A stretch of DNA of 44,655 nucleotides from Deltaproteobacteria bacterium (GTDB lineage: Bacteria; Desulfobacterota; Desulfuromonadia; Geobacterales; Pseudopelobacteraceae): assembly GCA_021779135.1 (NCBI GenBank), contig JAJYBH010000010.1, positions 1-44,655 on the forward strand. Reading direction: 5' to 3'. A program made the position numbers and the translations under genes. Of this stretch, positions 36,385 through 43,148 are shown piece by piece (position 1 is the stretch's first letter; every line of letters begins with the position of its first letter). The notes under the pieces are model-generated. The model saw only the letters and a program-made list of their open reading frames with translations. It ran no database searches and had not been told where the DNA came from.

Positions 36385-36720
36385 TCAAGGCGGACGGGCT
36401 ATCGTGTCCTGTATCATGCGCTTTGTGACCCCACTGGCGGCAAACTCATTGACGGTAAGGCGTCGCAGGGTTATCTCGTCCTGCATCATCTCGGAGATCA
36501 CCAGAAGCTGTTTCTTGCGCCTCTCCTTGATAAAGGGGTAGCGGTTGACAAAGTAACCGCAAGGAGTCTCTCGATCCTACCAAGCTCGTTTCGATGATCT
36601 CTTACGAGCATCCTGGCATTCCTGACAGAAGCAAGAACGCTGTCAATTACCCATACGGGAATCGGGAACAATGAACCTGCCGCAGAACTCACAATGCTTA
36701 GACAATGGCCACCTCCGGAT
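36385..36720 (-). pseudogene. Degraded mobile-element-associated zinc-ribbon gene
   Basis: One minus-strand frame reads KHCEFCGRFIVPDSRMGN, then TGA, then QRSCFCQECQDARKRSSKRAW, then TAG. It then runs on through GYFVNRYPFIKERRKKQLLVISEMMQDEITLRRL to a TGA at 36385. Small CxxCG...PD.R.G.RQ.SC...C..ARK proteins of this type are often found beside transposases. The two internal stops mark it as dead. The rest of 36257-37070 holds only hairpins. Confidence 0.6.
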
Positions 36721-36965
36721 CTTAAATCCTGGAAACGGTCATACCAAGTTGAAGATGTAAATGGATTAAACAGAAATTGGATCAACAGACGGGAAATAAG
36801 GAAAGACTCCTAAGCCACCACCATGCTGGAAAATAGTGCCGTTTCAATGCGGGCCAACAGTGACTTCTGCCCGGCTGGATCATCTGTTGTGGGAGAGCAA
36901 GAGTGGAATTATAGAAGGGAAATAATATGAAATATCGGTAGTGCCTCAGATTGATGGTAACAAAG

Positions 36966-36995
36966 TTAATGCGGCTGTTCAAACAGCCGCATTAA
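36966..36995. terminator. Perfect 14-bp hairpin upstream of the NYN gene
   Basis: TTAATGCGGCTGTT and AACAGCCGCATTAA are separated by 2 nt. There is no T-run, so it may be a terminator-like barrier or a protein site. A weaker AGCACCC / GGGTGTT hairpin follows at 37021-37044. Confidence 0.45.
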
Positions 36996-37070
36996 TGGGC
37001 TATGCAGTTTTAGCCTGAAAAGCACCCTGCCTCTTTTGGGTGTTCTAAATCACATTTCAAAGGATAAATA

Positions 37071-37916
37071 ATGGACCACAAATCTTCCAATCCACGCTAT
37101 GTCCAACGATTAGATCAGGAAGAGGCTCAAAAGCGTCTTGCGGTCCTGATAGATGCCGATAACGCCCAGGCATCAATTGTTGAAGGGTTGTTTGAGGAAA
37201 TTGCTAAATTCGGCGTGGCCAGTGTCAAGCGTATCTACGGCGACTGGACTGCCCCGCAGCTGATTAGCTGGAAAAAGGTGCTGCTTAACTACTCCATCAA
37301 TCCTGTTCAGCAATTTGCCTACACCAAGGGGAAGAACGCCACCGACAGCTCACTGATTATCGATGCCATGGATCTGCTCTACACCCGGCGTTTCGATGGC
37401 TTCTGCCTGGTATCGAGTGACAGCGACTTCACCCGCTTGGCGTCTCGCCTGAGAGAAGAGGGCTTGACTGTGTATGGCTTTGGTGAAAGAAAAACTCCTG
37501 CGCCATTTGTCTCCGCCTGTGACAAGTTCATTTACACGGAGATTCTCCGCACCCCGGCTCAAACAACTACCGATCCCGCCTCCAGCCCGAAAAAACCTGC
37601 AGCAAAGGGTAGCAGCAAACTTCCTGCAACCACTGCCACAGTCGAAGGAAAACCGCCGGAAGTTTCGGCCCCCATAAAAGCCGAGGTGCCGCTGGATGTG
37701 ATCGCAAAGGTGATCGATGATATCTCCGATGAAAGCGGATGGACGAATCTCGGTCCTGTCGGCAACAATATCAGCAAACTTCGTCCAGACTTTGATCCTC
37801 GCTTGTATAATTTCAAGAAACTCAGTGAACTGATCAAGGCTTATCCTAATAATTTTGTAATTGAAGAGCGCGGGAGTGGTAAGGCGCTGTATGTGAAGAA
37901 CACGAAAGGCAAATAG
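37071..37916 (+). CDS. NYN (PIN-like) ribonuclease with C-terminal OST-HTH/LOTUS domain
   Basis: The 281-aa protein has an N-terminal NYN domain (about 20-160). Its acidic residues match the PIN-like metal site: D28 and D30 in LIDADNAQ, D92 and D98 in NATDSSLIIDAMD, D117 and D119 in SSDSDFTRL. A Pro/Ala/Lys-rich linker (about 163-200) leads to an OST-HTH (LOTUS) RNA-binding domain (about 205-278). This pairing is known from LabA-like bacterial and eukaryotic RNA-processing proteins. AAAGGA precedes the ATG. It is in the accessory island, so an RNA-targeting defence or regulatory role is possible, but this is inference. Confidence 0.88.
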   Translation: MDHKSSNPRYVQRLDQEEAQKRLAVLIDADNAQASIVEGLFEEIAKFGVASVKRIYGDWTAPQLISWKKVLLNYSINPVQQFAYTKGKNATDSSLIIDAMDLLYTRRFDGFCLVSSDSDFTRLASRLREEGLTVYGFGERKTPAPFVSACDKFIYTEILRTPAQTTTDPASSPKKPAAKGSSKLPATTATVEGKPPEVSAPIKAEVPLDVIAKVIDDISDESGWTNLGPVGNNISKLRPDFDPRLYNFKKLSELIKAYPNNFVIEERGSGKALYVKNTKGK

Positions 37917-38087
37917 GGTTGGTCACGGGGGATGAGGAATCATGTTGAAAGAATATTCGCACCCTTCGCGTATTCGCAATTGAGGAAAAGGGATGTTCTA
38001 ACTTTCGTGTGGACTCGATCGCGGCGGAAAATCTGTCGCGCCGGTCAGGGGACTTGCACCCCATAAGTTCGCGCCCATGACGGGCGT

Positions 38088-38138
38088 ACACAAGCGGGTG
38101 GTGCGGTCAAGGGCCGCACACCCTCAGCCCCGTTGGAC
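38088..38138 (+). repeat. attC-like site (attC-2)
   Basis: GGGTGGTGCGG (38096-38106) pairs with CCGCACACCC (38114-38123) across a 7-nt loop with one unpaired G. An 8-nt spacer and the core GTTGGAC (38132-38138) follow. The left core (ACACAAGC) lacks the usual AAC ending. The structure matches the attC plan, but the left core is degenerate. A further GTTGGAA core at 38236 may close a roughly 100-bp empty cassette. Confidence 0.5.
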
Positions 38139-38252
38139 GAGGAAAAAGAAAGATATGAAGCTGGAATACCTCCATAACCAGACGCTCAGGCAATGACCGG
38201 ATGATTAAACTGCCCGGCAGGTCAAGAGCCGCCACGTTGGAAGGAAGAAATT

Positions 38253-38558
38253 ATGATAAAGTAGGCAGATTACTGGATTTCAGAAGTCAGGTACAATGGA
38301 GAACACACTCACATCGATCAAGTAAAAGTGCATGTAGTCAATGATGAGACTATATCGGTTGCTACTGTCTGGAAGCGAGAAAATGTAGTTAAGTCGTTAG
38401 AGAGTGGCAAGAATTTTGTGACAATCATGAAAGGCACCAATGAGAAATGGAAAAAAGACCAACCGGTTTATGTAATCAAAGTCGGTGTCGTTAAGTTTAT
38501 TAAAACTATCGATAACAATAAGGCATCTGACAATCTTGAGAATCTTCCTGAATATTGA
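38253..38558 (+). pseudogene. DUF3892 protein gene with amber at codon 4
   Basis: AAGGAAG precedes ATG 38253. The frame reads MIK, TAG, then ADYWISEVRYNGEHTHIDQVKV...GKNFVTIMKGTN...DNLENLPEY, a full DUF3892 domain. In relatives a Trp commonly lies at this place (KWADYWI), so TGG to TAG is the likely change. Everything after the stop is intact. Translation could restart at GTG 38328, but that would lose the first conserved strand. A GTTGGAA cassette-like core lies 11 bp before the ATG. Confidence 0.65.
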
Positions 38559-38770
38559 TCTGCTCTCTTGGTCGTTTGACCGGTAAGATGGGCCGCCGCG
38601 TAAGCAAGATTGAACCCTTGATTCCGCTCCAATTGAGGTGCGCGTACAGTTGGCCAACATCATCATTACACCCACAGGGTGTGGATTTTAACCCACATTA
38701 AAAAGATGTATATTAGCAAATGTTGACTTAAAATCTGACTAGGGCTAGGTTATTAGCACTAACACATAAG

Positions 38771-38850
38771 TCATCGAAAAGGCACAGCACGGGTAACCGT
38801 GTGTCGCAAAACTACCATCCCGGCGAGGGATAGAGGGGTTACCGAAATGG
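38771..38850 (+). promoter_or_regulatory. GEMM-I (cyclic di-GMP class I / cGAMP-type) riboswitch aptamer
   Basis: The stretch contains the GEMM-I marks in order. GCACAG leads into hairpin P1b, CACGG-GTAA-CCGTG, with a GNRA tetraloop. The conserved TCGCAAAACTACC follows. P2 is ATCCC-GGCGA-GGGAT, and the closing strand is AGAGGGGTTACCGAAATGG, close to that of the V. cholerae Vc2 aptamer. A terminator hairpin follows 22 bp later and a lipoprotein gene after that. By my alignment a G occupies the Vc2 G20 position, which fits c-di-GMP. Geobacter also has variants that bind 3',3'-cGAMP, so the ligand is open. Confidence 0.85.
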
Positions 38851-38871
38851 AAATTATCGTTCTATATCTCA

Positions 38872-38913
38872 GCGCCACGTCTCAATTTGATTTGAGATTG
38901 TGGCGTTTTCTTT
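38872..38913 (+). terminator. Riboswitch expression-platform terminator
   Basis: CGCCAC/GTGGCG and TCTCAA/TTGAGA form a strong hairpin followed by TTTTCTTTT, between the aptamer and the gene start. It is the expected switchable terminator. Confidence 0.85.
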
Positions 38914-38956
38914 TCTGGTGACTAGGTTTGCGGCTTGGTAGAAAGGGGATTGCGGC

Positions 38957-39994
38957 ATGGTACTAAAAAAGCGACAGTCCATGATTCAACTCGTAACGAT
39001 GGTGATGCTGGTGATTTTGGCTGCACTCTGCTCTGGTTGTGAAAGTAAGGGAACATCTTCCGAATACAAGATAGTTGATTCAGGGATATGGACATACTTG
39101 GGATTGGATCAGACGGTCTGGTTAGACAATGACCGTATTCTATTTGAATCAAACAAAACTTTGAAGCCAGGTGGCGGTGCGGCACATCTGACAGTTTGGA
39201 ACATAACTACCGGAAAAATTGAGTCTTCTCACAAAGCTCGTTTGGTTTGTGCACGGAATGGCAATGTTGTTACTGTCGAGAGGGATGAGATGAGTCGCCC
39301 CACCAAGTTCTATCGGGGTACTTTGGAAAACCTGATAGAGCATCCTATGCCTCATTCTGAAATGATGATTGATAGCCTTTTTGATTGTGATTGGGTGCCA
39401 AAGGCAACGTGGGGAGTAGTTCCACCCAGCTATCCATATACTCGGAAGCTTCATGGAGACAACCACTTTGTAACTGTTGATCGCGAAACACGGACATCGA
39501 ACGGAAGGGCAATATATTACGAAAAGTCGGGTTCAGAAGGGATAGAATTGCCAATATATCTCCTTTCATACCGAATTTCCTACAGTGAATTTCTTGACGC
39601 CTACATGGTTGATAATGGCATATATGACCCCGCAAATTCGGAAAAAGGGGGGTTCAAAGTTCTTGAGCGGAACGGAAACCTAAGAGACGTGCAAATGCCA
39701 AAGTCGATGCTCATAGGGAAACAATACATATACCCTCTGAAAAATGGATATCTTTCTGAATACAGGGATGGGAAACATTTGACCGGCAATCCTTTTGATT
39801 GTGGCCTGTTGCTGTTGCAGGGAGAAAAAGTGACCCGTCTGATTGTCGGTTCCATACATGGCGTCAGCATCTCTCCCGATGGGTGCAAGGCAGCATTTAT
39901 ACATTCGCGCGATTCAAACGAATATTTTTCCCAGAAGAAACCATATCGTACTGTTAAATTTATCAACTTTTGTAAAGGAGAAACTAAGCCATGA
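38957..39994 (+). CDS. Riboswitch-controlled putative lipoprotein, beta-propeller-like
   Basis: The 345-aa exported protein begins with a TM-like signal (QLVTMVMLVILAALCSGCES). Cys28 in CSGC is a likely lipidation site, although the -3 residue is Cys rather than Leu. The body is rich in short beta-strand units, with an SPDG motif near the end (ISPDGCKAAFIHSRD) as in WD40/PD40 propellers. No known family is recognised. GAAAGGGG lies before the ATG. The upstream GEMM-I aptamer plus terminator means its expression should respond to a cyclic dinucleotide, which fits a surface or envelope function. A small ORF overlaps its stop. Confidence 0.75.
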   Translation: MVLKKRQSMIQLVTMVMLVILAALCSGCESKGTSSEYKIVDSGIWTYLGLDQTVWLDNDRILFESNKTLKPGGGAAHLTVWNITTGKIESSHKARLVCARNGNVVTVERDEMSRPTKFYRGTLENLIEHPMPHSEMMIDSLFDCDWVPKATWGVVPPSYPYTRKLHGDNHFVTVDRETRTSNGRAIYYEKSGSEGIELPIYLLSYRISYSEFLDAYMVDNGIYDPANSEKGGFKVLERNGNLRDVQMPKSMLIGKQYIYPLKNGYLSEYRDGKHLTGNPFDCGLLLLQGEKVTRLIVGSIHGVSISPDGCKAAFIHSRDSNEYFSQKKPYRTVKFINFCKGETKP

Positions 39995-40125
39995 TAACCA
40001 GCGAACAAGCAAGGATTCTAGCATCTTCAAGTCATGCATCTTCTGGTGATTCCCCTGTGCCGGTTAGGTACGAGCGTGTCAACTCCGTTAGCAATATTGG
40101 CAATAACATATTTTGTGGTTTATAA
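39991..40125 (+). CDS. Small ORF translationally coupled to the lipoprotein gene
   Basis: The ATG overlaps the lipoprotein stop (ATGA) with AAAGGAG about 10 nt upstream. The frame gives 44 aa (MITSEQARILASSSHASSG...NNIFCGL). A one-base shift near the end would extend it into a hydrophobic TM-like segment (FITLFSIIYVGCSLAGACF). It may therefore be a frameshifted small membrane protein. No family is recognised. Confidence 0.4.
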   Translation: MITSEQARILASSSHASSGDSPVPVRYERVNSVSNIGNNIFCGL

Positions 40126-40194
40126 CTCTTTTCTCGATTATTTATGTTGGTTGCTCTCTGGCAGGGGCATGCTTTTGACTCACCAAAGCAGCCA

Positions 40195-40243
40195 CTAGAG
40201 CCGATTCGCTGAAGCTTTCTGCTCAGCGGCAATACCGTTATGT
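40195..40243 (+). repeat. Possible attC-like site (weak)
   Basis: The stem CGCTGA / TCAGCG (extendable by ATT / AAT) is followed by a 7-8-nt spacer ending ACC and the core GTTATGT, the same R' core as attC-1. The left core CTAGAGC is poor. It marks the start of the cassette that carries the 175-aa gene. Confidence 0.4.
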
Positions 40244-40256
40244 AAGGAACAACGAC

Positions 40257-40784
40257 ATGAATGAAAACAGCATTGCAGATAATCCTGATTTGGAGATTAA
40301 TTTCATACCTAATCCAAAACTCACTCAGGCCTTTTATGTATTTGGTGGTGGTGGCATTTTTTGTTTGGTGGGTGCCTTAAATGCGAAATCACTTTATCAA
40401 GGATTGTATCTGGGTATAGGTGCTATAGCATCGTTGTTTACTGCTTATAAGAGTCGACAAGCGATAGATTTTGAAAACAACCCTTACTTAGTTATCTCAA
40501 AGGAAGGAATTGTGTTAGCCACTTTGAGTAGAGACATTATCAAGTGGGGAAACATTTCAACTATAAAAAGAAAAAAAGGCCCCTTAGGTGAAATGCTTCA
40601 AATATCATTAAAAGACAAAAGCATAATTGCTAATAACCAATCTTTTTACCAGAAATGCATTGAGACACCAGATAAAATTATTAATGGCAGTGACATATCA
40701 ATAATATTTACCCCTCTTTCTCATACTATTGATGAAGCTATTTCTGAAATAGAGAAGCATTACCTTGACAAAGTGAGTGCATAG
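40257..40784 (+). CDS. Cassette-borne membrane protein with PH-like domain (STM3941-like)
   Basis: The 175-aa protein has two TM helices near the N-terminus (about 25-42 and 48-65). A soluble PH-like region follows (NNPYLVISKEGIVLATL...IIKWGNISTIKRKKG), resembling the STM3941/YcxB-type membrane-anchored PH group. That assignment is tentative. AAGGAAC precedes the ATG, and the gene starts 20 bp after a GTTATGT core. Its stop codon overlaps a weak R''-like core (GCATAGC), consistent with a tightly packed cassette. The base composition is AT-rich compared with the core genes. Confidence 0.65.
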   Translation: MNENSIADNPDLEINFIPNPKLTQAFYVFGGGGIFCLVGALNAKSLYQGLYLGIGAIASLFTAYKSRQAIDFENNPYLVISKEGIVLATLSRDIIKWGNISTIKRKKGPLGEMLQISLKDKSIIANNQSFYQKCIETPDKIINGSDISIIFTPLSHTIDEAISEIEKHYLDKVSA

Positions 40785-40847
40785 CCATCGGCGGCAGTCG
40801 GTCAGCACAAAAGACCGCGCCGTCTCTACGCCTCACTACCGTTGGAA
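40779..40847 (+). repeat. Possible attC site (attC-3), imperfect
   Basis: GCATAGC (a 5/7 match to ACATAAC, the complement expected from the cassette start GTTATGT) is followed by CGGC...GGTC / GACC...GCCG hairpin arms. The spacer TCACTACC and the core GTTGGAA (40841-40847) come next. The arms are asymmetric. The right core is well supported because its exact complement lies at the end of the next cassette. Confidence 0.45.
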
Positions 40848-40901
40848 GCGTAATAACTCAACAATAATCGTAGTAAGCGTCATTTTACCAAGGAGATAGC
40901 G

Positions 40902-41594
40902 ATGGACCCTTCTGCGCTTGATGGACTCGGCTTCCTCTTTGTATTCTTGGTACTTGGGTTGATATATATCGGGTATCCCATACTTTCAATAATGATAGGA
41001 GCACTTTTAAAACGAAAATTAACATCAAACGGCTATGGCAGTCGAATCTCCTGGACCATGGGCGTTGTGATAGCATTCACGTTACTGGCAATTCCTTTTA
41101 TTGATTATCCTTACAAGAGATATTTGCTAAAGGAATATTATTCTCAGGATGGCGGGTTCCATATTTCAAGAGTGGTAACTGGAGTTGCTGGAATACATGG
41201 TTTGCGTTACGCTTGCGACTATGGATACCAATATGGGGAGGAATATTTAGGAACGTCTAAGGAGAAATCTTTGTGGCGTTATCGTAAAGCCCCACAGGGC
41301 AATAACCGAGGAAAATATTTAGAAGAAAAAAACGTCAATCCCTCGCCTTATGGATTTAGGAAGATACGTACCCAGAAAGAAAGCTCCATTTACCGTGTAG
41401 ATTTGCAAACGTATGTCACCAGTACAGGAGAGGAACTCGGTAGATATGTCTATTACGAGAACGTCCCAGATAAAGACTCTAGTATATCAATTAACTCCTT
41501 TCGTATTTGGATGAGAATGTCTTATCCAAACATGAAAAGCGGGTACTATATGCATTTGAGGGAATTACTTAATAAAACATTAATTCCAAGTTGA
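40902..41594 (+). CDS. Cassette-borne hypothetical membrane protein
   Basis: The 230-aa protein has two N-terminal TM helices (about 10-36 and 49-66). A soluble, Tyr-rich C-terminal region follows (about 75-230; RYACDYGYQYGEEYLG, IYRVDLQTYVTSTGEELGRYVYYENVP). I do not recognise the family. AAGGAG precedes the ATG. It is the only gene of a cassette running from the GTTGGAA core at 40841 to the attC at 41618-41675, about 830 bp, with both ends well defined. Confidence 0.65.
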   Translation: MDPSALDGLGFLFVFLVLGLIYIGYPILSIMIGALLKRKLTSNGYGSRISWTMGVVIAFTLLAIPFIDYPYKRYLLKEYYSQDGGFHISRVVTGVAGIHGLRYACDYGYQYGEEYLGTSKEKSLWRYRKAPQGNNRGKYLEEKNVNPSPYGFRKIRTQKESSIYRVDLQTYVTSTGEELGRYVYYENVPDKDSSISINSFRIWMRMSYPNMKSGYYMHLRELLNKTLIPS

Positions 41595-41617
41595 CTACGA
41601 AGTAAAAGAGAAGAATA

Positions 41618-41675
41618 TTCCAACCAGGCAGAAGCAGCGGCCAAAAACCGCCGCTGTTCTCCCAAACCGTTGGAG
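41618..41675 (+). repeat. Integron-type attC site (attC-4)
   Basis: R'' TTCCAAC is followed by a 6-nt spacer, GAAGCAGCGG, a loop, CCGCTGTTC, a 9-nt spacer and R' GTTGGAG. It is 58 bp, like attC-1, with the same arms and the same extra G. R'' is the exact complement of the GTTGGAA that opens this cassette at 40841, as expected if the cassette was once a circle. Confidence 0.82.
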
Positions 41676-41681
41676 ATAACT

Positions 41682-41969
41682 TTGGAGACTCAAACGAAGA
41701 AGAATATTGTTCCTATTCCTACATGGGCGTGGTTTGCTGCAGCTGCCATTATGATTCTAATTGGCATCGTCCAAAGTCATATGGCTGTTCATGGTTTTAT
41801 GAATGATGTGGCAATTGGAAGAAGCAATCATGTTTATATTCGTGCAGAACATCCATATAATTTTTGGGTATATAACATTTCTCATATTTTTTGTGGAATA
41901 TTAGGCTTTATACTTGCGATATTTTCTTCGTGGTCTGGTTACAAAAAAATAAAGTTTAAAGCTTCTTGA
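41682..41969 (+). CDS. Cassette-borne small membrane protein, TTG start
   Basis: The 95-aa protein has two TM helices (about 15-33 and 67-85) with a short basic end. No family is recognised. I place the start at TTG 41682, because the GGAG inside the attC core (GTTGGAG, 41669-41675) then lies 6 nt upstream as ribosome site. A TTG at 41670 in the same frame would lie on the core itself. Its own attC is not clear; GTTCCAAT with a CGGG/CCCG hairpin near 42070 may be a decayed one. Confidence 0.55.
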   Translation: METQTKKNIVPIPTWAWFAAAAIMILIGIVQSHMAVHGFMNDVAIGRSNHVYIRAEHPYNFWVYNISHIFCGILGFILAIFSSWSGYKKIKFKAS

Positions 41970-42170
41970 GACCCAAAATAAGAATATTTGAAATGGATAA
42001 ACAAGATGTCAAGGTGTGCATGCAATGGAAATAGTAAGATAAGTAAACAAATAGGATGAGAGGCAGTTCCAATCGGGTATCCCGCCAATAATTACTGTTT
42101 TAATATGATTACCTTCTTTAGAGTTTGTGAAGATTTACATTACGACCAAATGCGTCTATCGGCAATCTCA

Positions 42171-43052
42171 CTATCGCCACTGGTTCAGGGCAGTGACAAC
42201 AGGCAGAATAATGCGGGCTCCCTCTATCACGGCCAACAGCGGATTGCCGACAGTTCTGACGCTGATGCCGGTTCGCTCCTCAAACCGCTCACGGATGCCG
42301 GGGATCAGTGCCCCGCCACCGCTCAGCCAGATGCCGCTGTCGATGATCTCGCACCCCAGGCTGTGGGGCAAGTCTCGCAAGAACATGTCAATAGTGCCCA
42401 GTATCTCTTCCACAACCGGTTCCACGGCCGCTGACGGAAACGCCCCCCCGACAGAACCAAGGCTGCTGGAACCGGTTACGGCAACACCATGGGATCGAAG
42501 GAGGGCCTCGGCATCTCCATCGCTGATGGCTGAATCGTTTCGCTCCGCAGTCTGTACGATTTCCCGGCGCATCCTGGCACAACCGCTTCTGACGGCACAG
42601 GTTGCCAGAATCTTGCTGGATTGTATGACCGCGCAATCGGACACCCCTTCACCGATATCGATCACCATCTGGGCATAGGGAGATGAGACGTCAGTCCCCG
42701 CACCGACAGCTGCGGCAAGCGGCTCCGGAATAACGACCACCGAGGAAGCCCCGGCCTTGACAATGGACTCAATCAGCAATTGGCGCTCATTGAGTTTCAC
42801 GTCGCTGGGAGCACAGGCCAGGACTCGCGGACCGACTACACCGAACACCCGCACTTGAGTCAGCAAAGGCTTCAGAAACGCAACGGCCGCATCGCCGTCA
42901 ACAACCACCCCCCCGCGGAGCGCACGCTTGACGATCGTCTCAGAGGGTTGTTCGATCAGCCGGTGCTCGCCGATCGCCACACGCGTGGTTGCCGTGCCGA
43001 CATCCAGGGCAACGTCCTGTCTCCAGAACTTGTGTGATGGTAATAATAACAT
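42171..43052 (-). CDS. MreB-like actin-fold protein (short paralogue)
   Basis: The 293-aa protein follows the MreB plan: phosphate-1 loop VALDVGTATTRVAI, phosphate-2 MVIDIGEGVSDCAVI (normally DIGGGTTD), and adenosine motif IWLSGGGALIPGI. It is about 50 aa shorter than cell-shape MreB, and both the Gly-Gly-Gly and Thr-Thr of phosphate-2 are altered. AGGA precedes the ATG. No mreC or mreD is adjacent. It is probably a divergent paralogue with weak or altered ATP handling rather than the main MreB. Confidence 0.78.
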   Translation of the reverse strand: MLLLPSHKFWRQDVALDVGTATTRVAIGEHRLIEQPSETIVKRALRGGVVVDGDAAVAFLKPLLTQVRVFGVVGPRVLACAPSDVKLNERQLLIESIVKAGASSVVVIPEPLAAAVGAGTDVSSPYAQMVIDIGEGVSDCAVIQSSKILATCAVRSGCARMRREIVQTAERNDSAISDGDAEALLRSHGVAVTGSSSLGSVGGAFPSAAVEPVVEEILGTIDMFLRDLPHSLGCEIIDSGIWLSGGGALIPGIRERFEERTGISVRTVGNPLLAVIEGARIILPVVTALNQWR

Positions 43053-43148
43053 GCCTGATCCTTCTCAAACATCCTCAACGTCATGATGCGATTGCCTGTT
43101 CGATGGACAAGTATCTAGTAATGTCTGGAAGTTGAATCCTTCAACGGG

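Noticed and set aside
38667-38679. TACACCCACAGGG as a direct repeat bounding a mobile element with 35374-35386
   Set aside because: A 13-bp match is expected by chance in tens of kilobases and no target duplication or element ends accompany it. It is mentioned only as a weak idea.
42105-42678. Two plus-strand frames over the MreB-like gene
   Set aside because: They overlap conserved actin-fold motifs on the other strand and lack ribosome sites.
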